Assembly: GCA_963682175.1 (NCBI GenBank)
Contig: OY821779.1
Coordinates: 3,918,501-3,982,500, forward strand
Length of the DNA stretch: 64,000 bases
Direction: 5' to 3'
Origin: Triglochin maritima
Lineage: Eukaryota > Streptophyta > Magnoliopsida > Alismatales > Juncaginaceae
Position numbers and translations under genes: made by a program. The notes under the pieces were generated by a model. It was not told where the DNA came from. It saw nothing but the letters and a program-made list of their open reading frames with translations, and searched no databases. This document shows, piece by piece, positions 13,495 through 24,334 of the stretch (position 1 is the first letter of the stretch; every line of letters begins with the position of its first letter).

Positions 13495-16400
13495 ATGAGC
13501 ACTCTGGCCTGCCTTTCTTCAACTCCGTTTCCGACCAATCCCCCTCCACGCCGCCACATGGCGGTCACCTTCGGGTCCGGTCTCGTGACCTTTAAAAGGA
13601 ACAAACTCCAAATTTTGGTTCCGAACGCGAGGAGGAAGAGGCGTCGGCCGTGGTGGGAGAGGCTTTTCCTTGACGTCGACGTCGAGGGCTGGTTCTCGGG
13701 GGATCTGGACGAGGAGGACGTTCACGTGGAGGAAGGGGAGGATGAGGAGGAGAGGAAGTTCGAGGCGTGGAGGAATCGTGCCGAGGCGATCACGGAACTG
13801 AGGGAGGCGAGGGAGGATGCGGTTAGTTCCGAGAGTAGGGTGTGGGAGGATTGGATTTCGGAGGATTCCGATGTTAGTCGTGAGTCGTGGGATTGGGGTG
13901 AGGGTGGAGGTGGTGGTGAGGAAGTGGATGGGGTCATTCCGGAGTGGGATCTTGTAAGGTCCGTTCAAGAGTTTGTTTACCGGAATGATGATGACTTGTT
14001 GTTTGAGGATAAGGTGTTCAAGTATGCTTCCGTCAATTCGGTATGTGAATGCACCATTCAGTGCCTTATATCTATTTTTCGTTGTGATGCAAATTGTACA
14101 TTTGTTGGATTAGTTGTTTATGTTTCTAATCGATTGATGCTGCAAAATGTAAGTTGCTTTGATTGGTGATTAGCTGTGGGCAAGGCACTTTAAATTCCAC
14201 CTGCAATACCAAAATGAAAATTAGCATTCTTAAATTGCTGTACTTAAAAAGGGAAGCAAAATCATACACTGCTAACTCGAATTATTTCCAGTTACTCATA
14301 TTACAGGGTTCTTGAAAGTTGAATCAATTCTTTCTGTAATTTTAGATGCTATTCCATAGATTTACTTTCTAAGGAAAACATGCTCAATTTCTTCGTGTTA
14401 TTCATATTGCGAACGATACACTCATTAAGTTGTTGCAATGTTCTTGCATCTCCTCTGTCACCATCCATCCATATATTACCAATGTTGTTATTGATAAGCC
14501 ATCAAATTTATGTGTGCCATTCTCTTTAAGATTTGTTTATGGTGTTTTTATGTTTTCTAAAAGTTTAGGCGAAGTTCTTGGCTGTGTTGATCCTTGTTCC
14601 ATGGGCTTTAGATTTTGTGGTTCACGACTACATTCTTATGCCTTTTTTGGACAGGTAATTCACTGACACTCTCATGTTAGTTCAGGTCAATAATGTTAGA
14701 TTCACATTTCCTTTGCAAACTTTATCCCCAATCCCTACTTAGTGCAAGAATTGATTATTGCAACAAAGTTACTTGAGGTTTTCTCTTTGTGTCCACTCCA
14801 TCTTTATTAACTGTTTTGGATGGCAAAAAAAAAAATGCTGTATCTTCTCGTATTAGGAATTTGGATTTTCCTTCTTCAAATGATCTTATCTTTTGACAGG
14901 TATGTAGAGACTGTACCTCTCGCTGCTGAGTTCCTTGATGTAAGAAAAAGCCAAAAGCTTGAAATGATTAAAGTTTTAAAGCTTGAAAAGGCGAGGTACC
15001 AATTCGAAGTAGAGATTGGTCAAGCACCCCCTCTCTCAGATGATGAGATTTGGTTAGAGTTGCATGACAAAGCGTAAGCTAAATGATTATGTGGCCATTG
15101 CGGAATTTGTTAAGTTTGCTTCTTGATGAGGTTGTTTATGATACTTATGCTAAATTAGTTTCTAAGTAGTAATAAATTAATCGTTCGACTAGTTTCCAGA
15201 TTATAATCAATTTTACTAAATTTCCTTTTTTCAAAGTTTTGCATTAATTTCCTTTGTTAGGAGATTGCTACCAGGTCTTATTGATACCTTCTATCCGCAT
15301 AATATGTCTTCTTCCATTTTGAAGCCCAAAACATCAAAAATACTTCCTCTTTGTATCTGTGTACCTTCTTCCTGCCGGACTATGCCTCTGTCTCTACACC
15401 TCTACTCTCCCTTTATCTCTCCTACAATCTAGTTTTTTTACACAATTGCACTTAAAACTTTTGCATTAACTTTTACTTTCCCTTATCTATTTTATTGATC
15501 CTTAATATTTCAATTTGGATCCACTTATAGTTAATGTTCTTATTGGTTTATTTTACCAGATTGGAACTGAGAGATGAATGGAGATTAGAGAACAGAAAAT
15601 CATTTGCGAACATTTGGTCAGACATGGTGTTTGGGATTACTCTTTTCCTTCTAATATATTTCAATCAAAGCAGAGTATGTTTCAAGACATTGTTCTCCAT
15701 AACACTTCCAATTTTTTCACAAAGTTGTCTAACTGTCTAGCTGACAGAATATAAGAGGCAATTCCTTGTTTGGCTTGCATCACTATATTTATCATCTTAA
15801 GATGAAGAACATTATGGTTGCAACAGACTTGCGAGCAAATACCCTTTCTTACGAAGTCATGTGGCAACATGACCAACCACCCCTAGTCATTTGTTCAAGT
15901 AGATGTTTGAAATGTGCAGAAAATTTTCTTAAGAATTTTCACGTCAAATTAGGATGTAGCTTGCCTTTGTTACTGTACCTCTGCTCAAAACCAATTAGTA
16001 TGATTAGACAAGGCACAAATTTGTCATTGACTCAGTCCCTTTCTTAACCTCAACATCTGGAAACAGTTGCTATAAAATTACCTATTTGGTTTGCTGATGT
16101 TGGTGCATTTTGTTTCTGAAAGCATATTTTATGATGTGCCAACTAGAGCTGGTTCTGGGATTTAGGTACAATGCTACGTGAAATACAAAGAGCACAACAA
16201 TTTGCGCACTTGCATGGAGATGTGTAGTTAAAGTAAAATATTAGGAGCATGAATTGTTCTGCTATCACACTTTATAACCATATATGATTGTTGCATTCTC
16301 CAAGCAACCTCAAGTATGTTCAAAACTTTGGCTGTTATAGTATAACCACCCACCAGAAGTTCTGCCAAAGTGCCAAGCGTAATTATATTATATTGATGTC

Positions 16401-17398
16401 ATGTACAAAGCACGGTAGGCTGCTCTGTGCTCATCGTGTGTTACTCTGTCTATTTTCAGGTTGCTTTGCTGAAGTTCACAGGCTATAAGCTGTTAAATAA
16501 TGTTTCAGATACTGGAAAGGCGTTTCTTATTATTCTTGTGACAGACATCTTTTTGGGGTAAGGATATCTAGGTCTTTTTAGTCGTGAATGTCTTCACTAA
16601 GCTCATTAGTGGTCCTCTTTATATAGTCGTTCATACAAGCAACATTGTGATTTCAATTTTTTATCTGCTGAGACATACTATAAATTTGTTTGTCTTCTAT
16701 CCGTGCTATTGTCCAAAAGAACAATATATAACACCAATTTCATTCTTCCAGATATCACTCTGAATCCGGTTGGCAAACATTGGTGGCTGCAATTCTTGAG
16801 CATTATGGGCAAGAAGTTGACAAAGCTGCAGTTACCATATTTGTTTGCACTTTCCCAGTCATAGTTGATGCTTGTGTGAAGCTATGGGTAGGTGCTGCTT
16901 ATGTAGGGAACTGCTATTTGTTATGCCTCAGAAATGCTTCCCGCACGGTGACAATTGTTGTCACATCACCATGTAATTGGTGCATGTTGTTCACTTATGA
17001 TGGTGCAAATTTTTTACGTCAGATTCCATGTGATGCCAATATTTAGGTGTGTTCAAACATGCATACAGTATTCATCGTTATGAACATGTAATTTCAGAAA
17101 TACATGTTCATATAGTTCCAGAATACATGTACAAATGCTGGCTGCATGTTTCATTGTATATTTTCTACTGTCTTGTTCATGATAATATTTTGAAATTAAC
17201 CTTGCGATTTTTTATTTTTAGGTTTCTGAAACAGAGATTTTTTTCCAATATCATCTACTAATGTGGCTACTATCCATTTGAAGTTAAGTTTGCACCTAAT
17301 AATTTTTCTTTTGGTTTATGATAATACAGGTATACAAATTTCTTCCAAGATTATCTCCCAACGTGACGACCATCTTTCGGGAGATGACCCGGCATTAG
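13495..17398 (+). CDS. DLDG1: CemA-like plastid envelope protein (DLDG1 type)
   Basis: Seven exons: 13495-14040, 14569-14654, 14900-15073, 15560-15674, 16460-16557, 16752-16887, 17330-17398; all junctions are GT-AG and phases agree; 407 aa. The N-terminus is rich in Ser/Thr/Pro and Arg with few acids, like a chloroplast transit peptide, and an acidic linker follows (residues about 70-155). The C-terminal half is the CemA domain, with LRDEWRLENRKSFANIWSDM, hydrophobic segments, VALLKFTGYK, TDIFLGYHSESGW, VIVDACVKLW and the ending FREMTRH. It matches Arabidopsis At4g31040 (DLDG1), a nuclear relative of plastid CemA linked to proton balance across the chloroplast envelope and delayed greening. 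The short exon 2 was found by reading frame and homology to that protein. Confidence 0.93.
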
Positions 17399-18499
17399 AT
17401 TTTTTTCAACGGCAATTTCCTTATTCAACCAGGTTCACAATGCAGTTTCAACAACTCTCGTTGGTTCCGCCTGTTCATAGCTATTGAAGATTGTAGAGAT
17501 CAATCAGTAGTCAGAGTTAAGGAACAATGCTACATTACTCTGAAATTGTTTACACCACAGTGGGTATCTTCACTTATGATCCTCATTTTCCACAGAGGTT
17601 CAGTTATCAGTACATACTTCTCTCAATAGGTCTCTTGATGCCAACCTCTTAGAAAATAATCCCTAGTAATTTATTGTCATGATTCTTCCTTCACGAACTC
17701 GTATTTCTCTATGTGCATTGTTCTATATCACTGTGCACAATTAAAGGAAGTACATACAACCACTATGTCTATAGCTGAGGGGAGTAGCAGCAGCTTGATA
17801 CAATTTGTCACCCACTGCTTAGTTACACGGATACTCATCTTTTTTTTGAATAACAGTCTTGAGATCATGTACAAATAATTTGGTGATCTCATATTTTTGT
17901 ACTATTGTCATCTTGTTGCAGTTTTAGTCTTTTGTTTGACCCTTCGTTGTGCTAAGTCGATCTCTGAGGAAGAGGTTGGAAATCTGAACCTCTCCCGAAG
18001 ACGACAGCCTAGTGAGATATATGGCCTAGTATTTCTAAGATCAAAAGGTACTGTTCTCGCTCAACTTTCAATGGTGGTTAGTATTTCTAACAGAAGCATC
18101 TCAAGCAAGGTACTGTTCTCGCTAAGTTTTAATGTCAGTCAAATCCGAAAGTTGTGGTAGTTTGCATACAGCAAACCAATGCAAGTAACCATCTAAAGTC
18201 AGAGCATGTGACTATGTGAGAGCAGAAAGCCTGAGCAAGGAGAGAAAGAATGCTTCATTAGTGATTTAGTAGACTTTTTATTTGATTTTATTTGAACAGG
18301 TTTGACCTTGACCGTGTGTTTTGCGAATTGCAAGCCACGTTTGCTTGTCCTTCTAAAGTACTACATGACTCTTGGTGTGTCGGTTACGAGATAATCTTAT
18401 TGAAGAAAAAATTATGATGGGGATGTTATATTATTGTTTAGGACCTATGTACGGAGAGAGAGAGTCAAGATCTAGTGATTTCAGAGTTTATCTTATTAA
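17399..18499. other. Intergenic, downstream of the CemA-like gene
   Basis: 3' UTR and AT-rich spacer. It holds a short local duplication around AAGGTACTGTTCTCGCT (18047 and 18109) and a 30-bp block at 18413-18442 that recurs exactly at 25240-25269. No gene seen. Confidence 0.5.
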
Positions 18500-18658
18500 T
18501 TTAAGTTTTTTTTCAATCTCATTATTAGATTTAAATTACGGTTATTATATAGTTGATATCCACCGTTAAATCGTTTATTAACATCTACCTTACAATTTCA
18601 TATGAATTGTGGATGTGGTGGAGACTTAAAATGGAAAAACTAAGTTTTAAGTTCACTA

Positions 18659-18660
<2 letters not shown>
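18500..18660 (-). repeat. Inverted, truncated MITE copy
   Basis: Read on the minus strand it starts TTCTAGTGAACTTAAAACTT and includes AATTGTAAGGTAGAT, matching the start and middle of the two MITEs at 18718 and 18990. It is therefore a diverged partial copy in the opposite orientation, abutting a TA tract. Confidence 0.55.

Positions 18661-18716
<56 letters not shown>
18661..18716. repeat. (AT)n microsatellite
   Basis: Perfect AT dinucleotide run of about 28 units between the inverted MITE fragment and MITE copy 1. Confidence 0.95.
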
Positions 18717-18720
<4 letters not shown>

Positions 18721-18919
18721 GAATTCTTTAGTAAGCCCAGGGTTTAATTTTTCTAAATTAAGCTCTCACAATATCCACCACTCATTTCAAATTGTAAGGT
18801 AGATTAAGAAAAAAACGGTTATGCTAATGAATGGTGAGATTAACTGTAAATAAGATCCAATGGTGAGATTGTAGGGGGTTTAAACTAAATTTGATCAGCC
18901 CTGGGCTCACTAGAGTTTG

Positions 18920-18923
<4 letters not shown>
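18717..18923 (+). mobile_element. MITE copy 1
   Basis: About 207 bp. The left end (AGGAATTCTTTAGTAAGCCCAG) and the reversed right end (GGGTCAAACTCTAGTGAGCCCAG) share the terminal motif AGTRAGCCCAG. It has no coding capacity and TA runs flank it on both sides, so it is probably a non-autonomous DNA transposon inserted in TA repeats. Confidence 0.7.

Positions 18924-18989
<66 letters not shown>
18924..18989. repeat. (TA)n microsatellite
   Basis: TA run between the two MITE copies. Confidence 0.95.
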
Positions 18990-18991
<2 letters not shown>

Positions 18992-19191
18992 AGAATTCTC
19001 AAGTGAGCCCAGAGCTTAATCAAACTAAATTAAGCCCCCACAATATCCACCACTCATTTCAAAATGTAAGGTAGATTAAGAAAAAAACGGTTATGCTAAT
19101 GAATGGTGAGATTAACTGTAAATAAGATCCAACGATGAGATTGTAAGGGGCTTAAACTAAATTTGATGAGCCCTGTGCTCACTAGAGCTTG

Positions 19192-19195
<4 letters not shown>
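18990..19195 (+). mobile_element. MITE copy 2
   Basis: Same orientation and length as copy 1 and nearly identical in the core (the block from CAATATCCACCACTCATTTC to GAATGGTGAGATTAAC is shared). The pair arose either by duplication through the TA run or by repeated insertion into TA DNA. Confidence 0.7.

Positions 19196-19230
<35 letters not shown>
19196..19230. repeat. (TA)n microsatellite, left flank of the Pack-MULE
   Basis: TA run that touches the left terminal repeat of the element starting at 19231. A second TA run (24311-24334) touches its right end. Confidence 0.9.
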
Positions 19231-19232
<2 letters not shown>

Positions 19233-19872
19233 TGGTATTAGAATGAGACCAGGTCTCAATTTAATATAATGAGACCACAAGCATACACCATCAAGATCAA
19301 ATCTAACGGTGAAAGATGAAAAGGATAATTTCGTAATCTCCCCGTCTCCTACTTCCTCCCCTCCTTCGTTCCTTCTTTCCTTCCCATCGTAACCCATCAC
19401 GTCCTCCTTCTTCCTCCCCTCCTTCGGTCCTTTCCAATCGCACCCAACCACGCGTGATGCCTCCAACAACCTTCCAAAATATGTCGGAGTTGGCACGTCT
19501 CCTTCCGATCTCCGATCTCGTTGTCTTTTTTCCAAATCCAAATCCAATTTTCGTAATATTCCTTTTACCACTTACAGATTATTACTCTTTCTCGCATTCC
19601 CTCCAATATGGACTCCAAATTCCATTTTTTCTAGGAAAATAAAAAACAGATTTGTTCTCTAATCGCAATTTAGCTCCGTTTTTGTTCCTTTCAAAGATTC
19701 TTTTTTATGCCTAAAAACGAGAAAGGTAGTTATATCCAACTTGTTACGGACTATAGTTCGGAAAAACCATTTTTAGATCTATAGATTTGTGAGATAATCG
19801 TCGCCACCTTCAAGTTTGTAGACTTGCATGATTCTACAAAAAATCATTTTTTTCTAATACATATTTCCGTTA

Positions 19873-20552
19873 TGTGTAGTGTTCAGATCCAGTTATACGT
19901 TCTGGAGAACTTGTGTAATAAAATGATACCGTTGTCTATTGAAATGAAATATTGATGTATTAAACATATACTGTTGTGTATTAAACACATATAGATGTGT
20001 ATTCACTGGAAGTTTTATTTAAGAAAACGATACAGTTTTGTAGAATGCTCCATGTCATTTTTATCTCCAACCTCTCTCTTTCCTCTCTCTCTCTATTTCT
20101 TATATAAAAATATGTCATGCTATAGTAATTTAGTCATTATCATGTGTAGTGTTCAGATCTGGTTATACGTTCAAGAGAACTTGTGTAATAAAATGATATC
20201 ATTGTGTATGGAAATGATATATTGGTGTATTAAACATGTATTGTTGTGTATTGAAATCATATAGATGTGTATTCACTGGAAGTTTTATTTAAGAAAATGA
20301 TGCAGTTTTGTAGAGTGCTCCATGTCATTTTTATCTCCGACGTCTCTCTTTCCTCTTTCTCTCTTTCTTATATAAAAATATGCTTTGCTATAGTAATTTA
20401 GTCACTGTCAGGTGTAGTGTTCAGATCTGGTTATACGTTCTGGAGAACTTGTGTAATAAAATGATACTGTTGTGTATTGAAATGAGATATTGGTGTATTA
20501 AACATATATTGTTGTGTATTGAAATCACATAGATGTGTATTCACTGGAGGTT
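19873..20552. repeat. Tandem repeat, 268-270-bp period, about 2.5 copies
   Basis: Copies start at 19873, 20143 and 20411 with TGTAGTGTTCAGATC and continue through GAGAACTTGTGTAATAAAAT, GTGTATTCACTGGA and a CT-rich tail; the third stops near 20552. TGTGTATTAAAC-type words recur singly to about 21680. Non-coding, inside the Pack-MULE. Confidence 0.85.
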
Positions 20553-21373
20553 GACTTCAATTAATTAATTATTTGTCTGATCACAAAAATATACAAAATC
20601 AAACATTTCCCCTCTCCCCCAACACCAATCAATGCCTTAACTCCCATATCATGCACAACAACATGAACCCTCCGTCTACTTTCTTTCCTCAACAAGGATC
20701 AGCAATTCATGTTTATGTACGTATCTCTTTTAGAATCATATGCTGTTCACTTCTTCCTCTCCGACGACAACCAACTGTATTAAATGTATTCTGTTGTGTA
20801 TTGAACGCATATAGATGTGTATTCACTGGAAGATTTATTTACGAAAGTGATGTGGTTGCGTATTGTAATTATGTAAATGTATATTAAACATTTAAAGTTG
20901 TGTATATTAAACTTATAATACAGTTGTGTATTTTAATAATATTTTTTTCCAAAATGTTCTCTAACTAAAATATCCAATAGACAAGCTAAACCATACTAAA
21001 CAATATTATATTCAACTTATAATGCAATTGTGTATTTTAATAATAATTTTTATAAATTAAAGAGTTCTTGAACTTATATATAAAATAACCATATTTTGAA
21101 GCCTAAACTTCACTTAAAAGGTGTGACAATCACGGTGTTGAAAACATAAAACACTAGTGTAGTGAAACCATGATAGCAATTGCTACTCAAATTTGAAAAG
21201 CAACATGACACTCCCAAATTAGCTAATCACATTCTAAGTTGCTACATAGAAAGCTACTAGCATATTAAATTAAGTTATTAAAAAAAACACAAAAACTCAT
21301 GAGAAATTCCTCTCTCCCTCTGTGTGTGTATAGAAAGATTTGATCTTTTTGGTTTTTTCTTTCAATTTTGCAG

Positions 21374-21432
21374 CTTTTGAAGTCCGTGCAGATGCAGCAT
21401 GGGTTGAGTCATCGAGATTACGCTCTGTATAG
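21374..21432 (+). pseudogene. Captured exon resembling SRP68
   Basis: A 59-bp piece with a pyrimidine tract and CAG acceptor on its left and AG|GTACGA on its right. It encodes LLKSVQMQHGLSHRDYALYR, close to my memory of the conserved LLKS.QMQHGL.H.DY.RYR stretch of SRP68, the 68-kDa subunit of the signal recognition particle. Only this one exon with bits of flanking intron is present, so it is a captured fragment and not a gene. The short length limits certainty. Confidence 0.6.
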
Positions 21433-22432
21433 GTACGAGTTGGTCGGTCCATCATGTTTGGGAGAAGTGGGGTTTAAGTGTGGTTCATTTCGGATGGAGT
21501 AGTTGGGATGATGGGATTGTATATTAAACTTAAGAGAAGTAGCAGTTGTGTAATAAAAAAGATACAATTGTGTATTGAAAGCATATAGTTATGTATTAAA
21601 CTTATAATGTTATGTATCGAACACACATATAGTTATGTATTAAACTTATAATGTTGTGTATCGAACACACATATCTATAATACAATCCTGCTAGACAAAC
21701 ATAGCAAATTTAAATATATCACTAGTTTAGTACAAAAGCATAATCGTATATTACACAACAATCCAATTCTAATACACAGATACCTTGTTCAATACGCAAG
21801 CATAAAAGTTTATTAAATAACCAAATATAATCATAATACACAAGCATAACAGAAAATACATTACTTTATATATCATAGCAGCAAATACAATTATAAACAA
21901 AAGTATGAAATTTATATAACTTATTACACAAGTATAGTACTTTACACAGAAAAATGCCTAGTTTAAAAATAATTACAACACATGTAGAAATGGTTAGCAA
22001 GCAACAAGAATAACAAACTGTTGCCAAGAGGATAGGCTGAATTCTTTTTTTCCTCTCAATTTTGACTTTCTCTGTTTTCTGCAAAAAACCTTCATAGTTA
22101 GGGATAAGAATGATAATTTAAGCATGAACCATTGTTTGTGAAAAAGTTTATAAACCTTAATGGAAGAATAACCTTTTGTTTTCAAGTGTTATTTTTTATA
22201 TTCAATTTCTCCTGCAAAACAACAAATTAGCACATAAAAAAACAAAAATCCCACAAATGCACCACATTCAACACTTAATACACCGAAAACAACATCATCA
22301 TTACCAGATTCATTTCCGAAACCCCCAAAACCATCCAAATCCGCACCAAAACGTATTCTTCTTGCTTAATTCTTTCTAGGGTATCTTGTGAAATATATAT
22401 AAAAATTTACATAATAAAGACAGACCAAACCT

Positions 22433-23445
22433 AAGAGAGAAATGAAATATAGTAAAGAAAATCCATCATCGTACTCCTTGCTAATCCTTGTTTTGAAAAG
22501 TAAAATTTTGATTCCTTTAATCCAATCGTCACACTAGGACTTGTTTTGCTGGGTCTTTTCCCATTTGGATGATAAAACCTTGACTTTAAGACATAGCTTT
22601 TGACAACATTTCTTAGAAATAATTCATGCTTCTTTTGATTGAAATGAAGTTTAAGCTCAAAATTCAGTGAAAAACTCAAGATGCTTTCTAGCCACCAGAT
22701 TTGTTGTCATGTATGCATGGATCAAGTTAAGCAAATTCCACCAAAAATATATATGAACAAGAGCCATAAAAAAACACAAGATAACAGTCAAATATAGTTG
22801 ATCACCTTATCATGCATTGAAATGGAATGCAACATATTCAATTCCCCATTACAGCAAGAATTTTCTTTTTCAAACACCAGCACAACAAACCACCAACTAA
22901 AACCAAAATCCACCAAAACGAGAATAAAAGTCAAAATCAGCAACTATAACAACAGTGAGTGGTTGAAGAACAGACTTGTTCTACTTTTGGTGGAAATGGA
23001 GGAACATCAAGTGTGGGAGCATAAAAGAAAACTCCCTGACCATGGAGGAACCATCCTAGAGTGAATTCGAAAAACATTTTGTTTCTAGGATTAGGACCTA
23101 ATGTGCAAAGATCACCCACAATCTCATTGGCTAGTTACACACTCTTATAGTTTATAATAATTGCCTCAGATACACCGAACCTGATTTTTAATCTGCTGAG
23201 TACGAAGAAATTGCAAACTACAGACCAATTCAATCAAACAAAAAACTTGCAATCAGCTATATAATAATTAACAAAAAGCAAAGTTGTGCTACTTTGTTGC
23301 CTACTGAATCAACCAGGGGAGGAAATTACAAAATTAAGCCAAAACGAAGTCCACTTTCTGAAATTACAAACTCAATGATCAAAAAAGCGTTTCAGCTCCA
23401 CAAATCCACGAAATCGAACCGAAGAAACGGAGATCTAAAGGTTAC
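22433..23445. other. Interior of Pack-MULE, origin unknown
   Basis: AT-rich. If the VPS41 piece was copied with intron sequence, the start of its intron 1 would lie here, reading left from 23445. No VPS41 exon 2 was found on the minus strand. Confidence 0.4.
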
Positions 23446-23691
23446 CTGATTGCCTTGGAAATCGAGTATGTGGACGGTGCTGTCGTGCGTGCCGAGAGTG
23501 ATCATCCTCTCGGCTACGGAGATGGAGGAGGCGGCGTCGGTGGAGAGGAGCGAAGGTATGCTCCCTCCCATCCTCTGGTACTTCAACCTCGGCTCCTCCT
23601 CTTCCTCCGCTACTCCCTCCTCTTCCTCTCCCGAGTCCAATTCGGATTCTTCCCTCTCGCTGTCGCCGTCCACGCCGCCGTTTTCCGGCAT
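23446..23691 (-). pseudogene. VPS41: Captured first exon of VPS41
   Basis: 82 codons from ATG 23691 to a splice donor, CAG|GTAACC. The acidic stretch GEEEEGVAEEEEEPRLKYQR and then MGGSIPSLLSTDAASSISVA, MITLGTHDSTVHILDFQGNQ match the N-terminus and first WD40 segment of plant VPS41, a HOPS tethering-complex subunit for vacuole fusion. The frame is fully open. None of the later exons (about 900 further residues) is present on this strand inside or outside the element, so this is an orphan first exon inside the Pack-MULE. It could still donate a start codon and donor site to a chimeric transcript. Confidence 0.85.
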
Positions 23692-23797
23692 GGTGTTGTG
23701 TTTGGTGAAAGTGATGAAAGGAGACAAAAGAGATGATGATGGCGGTAGTGGTACTGTGCAATCCACACACACTGAATTGGGTCAACACAATGAATAG

Positions 23798-24150
23798 CTA
23801 AGATAAATTCTCCGAAGAAGCCAGGAGAGAGGAAATGCCTCCGAAGAAGCCAATGGGAATGGAGGAAAAGTGGTTTCCGTGTAGAAGGAGGTCATGGAGG
23901 GACTTCAGCCCGGAGAGGTCCGGGAGGGGCCCGAAGAGGAGGTTCTCTTGGAGCTCGAGGTGGGTGAGGTAAGTGAGGTTGGAGAGGGACGGGAGAGTGC
24001 TGGATAAGGAGGGGTTGTCGAGCTGGATGGCAGTGATCCGGTCGCCGGAGCATGTGATCTTCGGCCAGGCGTAGAGGTCCAGGGTAGTGGGGAAGGTGAA
24101 GGACAGGGAGGTGAGGGTGGTCGAGAGAGTTAGGATGGTTGAGGTGTTAG
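23798..24150 (-). pseudogene. Captured LRR fragment of a TMK-like receptor kinase
   Basis: An open minus-strand stretch ends at TAG 23798-23800 and encodes DLYAWPKITCSGDRITAIQL, then leucine-rich repeats including NLTYLTHLELQENLLFGPLP, DLSGLKSLHDLLLHGNHFSS and IPIGFFGGISS. The W-P-K-I-x-C-S-G-D-R cap and repeat spacing match the N-terminal LRR region of TMK-type receptor kinases. There is no signal peptide, membrane segment or kinase, so it is a fragment. It lies about 110 bp upstream of the VPS41 exon and on the same strand. Confidence 0.75.
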
Positions 24151-24310
24151 AAATGGGGAGAAACGGTGTGGTGTGTGTGATTACTGTATTACCCTTTGGT
24201 TGTATAAATTGAATGTTAGATAAACCAACCGTTATATCTAAATCTGAGGGAGGAAAATAGGGGGTCTCATTTTTTTACAATGAGACATGGTCTCATTGTA
24301 ATATTTCTGT

Positions 24311-24334
24311 ATATATATATATATATATATATAT
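24311..24334. repeat. (AT)n microsatellite, right flank of the Pack-MULE
   Basis: Short AT run touching the right terminal repeat. Confidence 0.9.

Larger units (their letters stand above)
19231..24309. mobile_element. Pack-MULE-like element with captured host gene pieces
   Basis: About 5.08 kb bounded by inverted ends. On the left, ATTAGAATGAGACCAGGTCTC is followed by a second ATGAGACC, then TCTAACGG and a GGATAATTTCGTAAT-like motif. The reversed right end reads ATTACAATGAGACCATGTCTC, then AAAATGAGACC, TATAACGG and AGGGTAATACAG. The match extends about 80-100 bp with indels, as in Mutator-like ends. No transposase is present. Inside are an SRP68-like exon, the first exon of VPS41 and an LRR receptor-kinase fragment, plus a 268-270-bp tandem repeat. 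The target is a TA microsatellite, so a target-site duplication cannot be resolved. Confidence 0.75.

Noticed and set aside
13305..13968. Antisense open frames over exon 1 of the CemA-like gene
   Set aside because: GC-rich exon gives open antisense frames; no family likeness, while the plus strand gives a full homologue.
23450..23797. Plus-strand open frames opposite the VPS41 exon
   Set aside because: Antisense shadows of the acidic VPS41 start; the Ser/Pro runs are complements of Glu/Asp codons.
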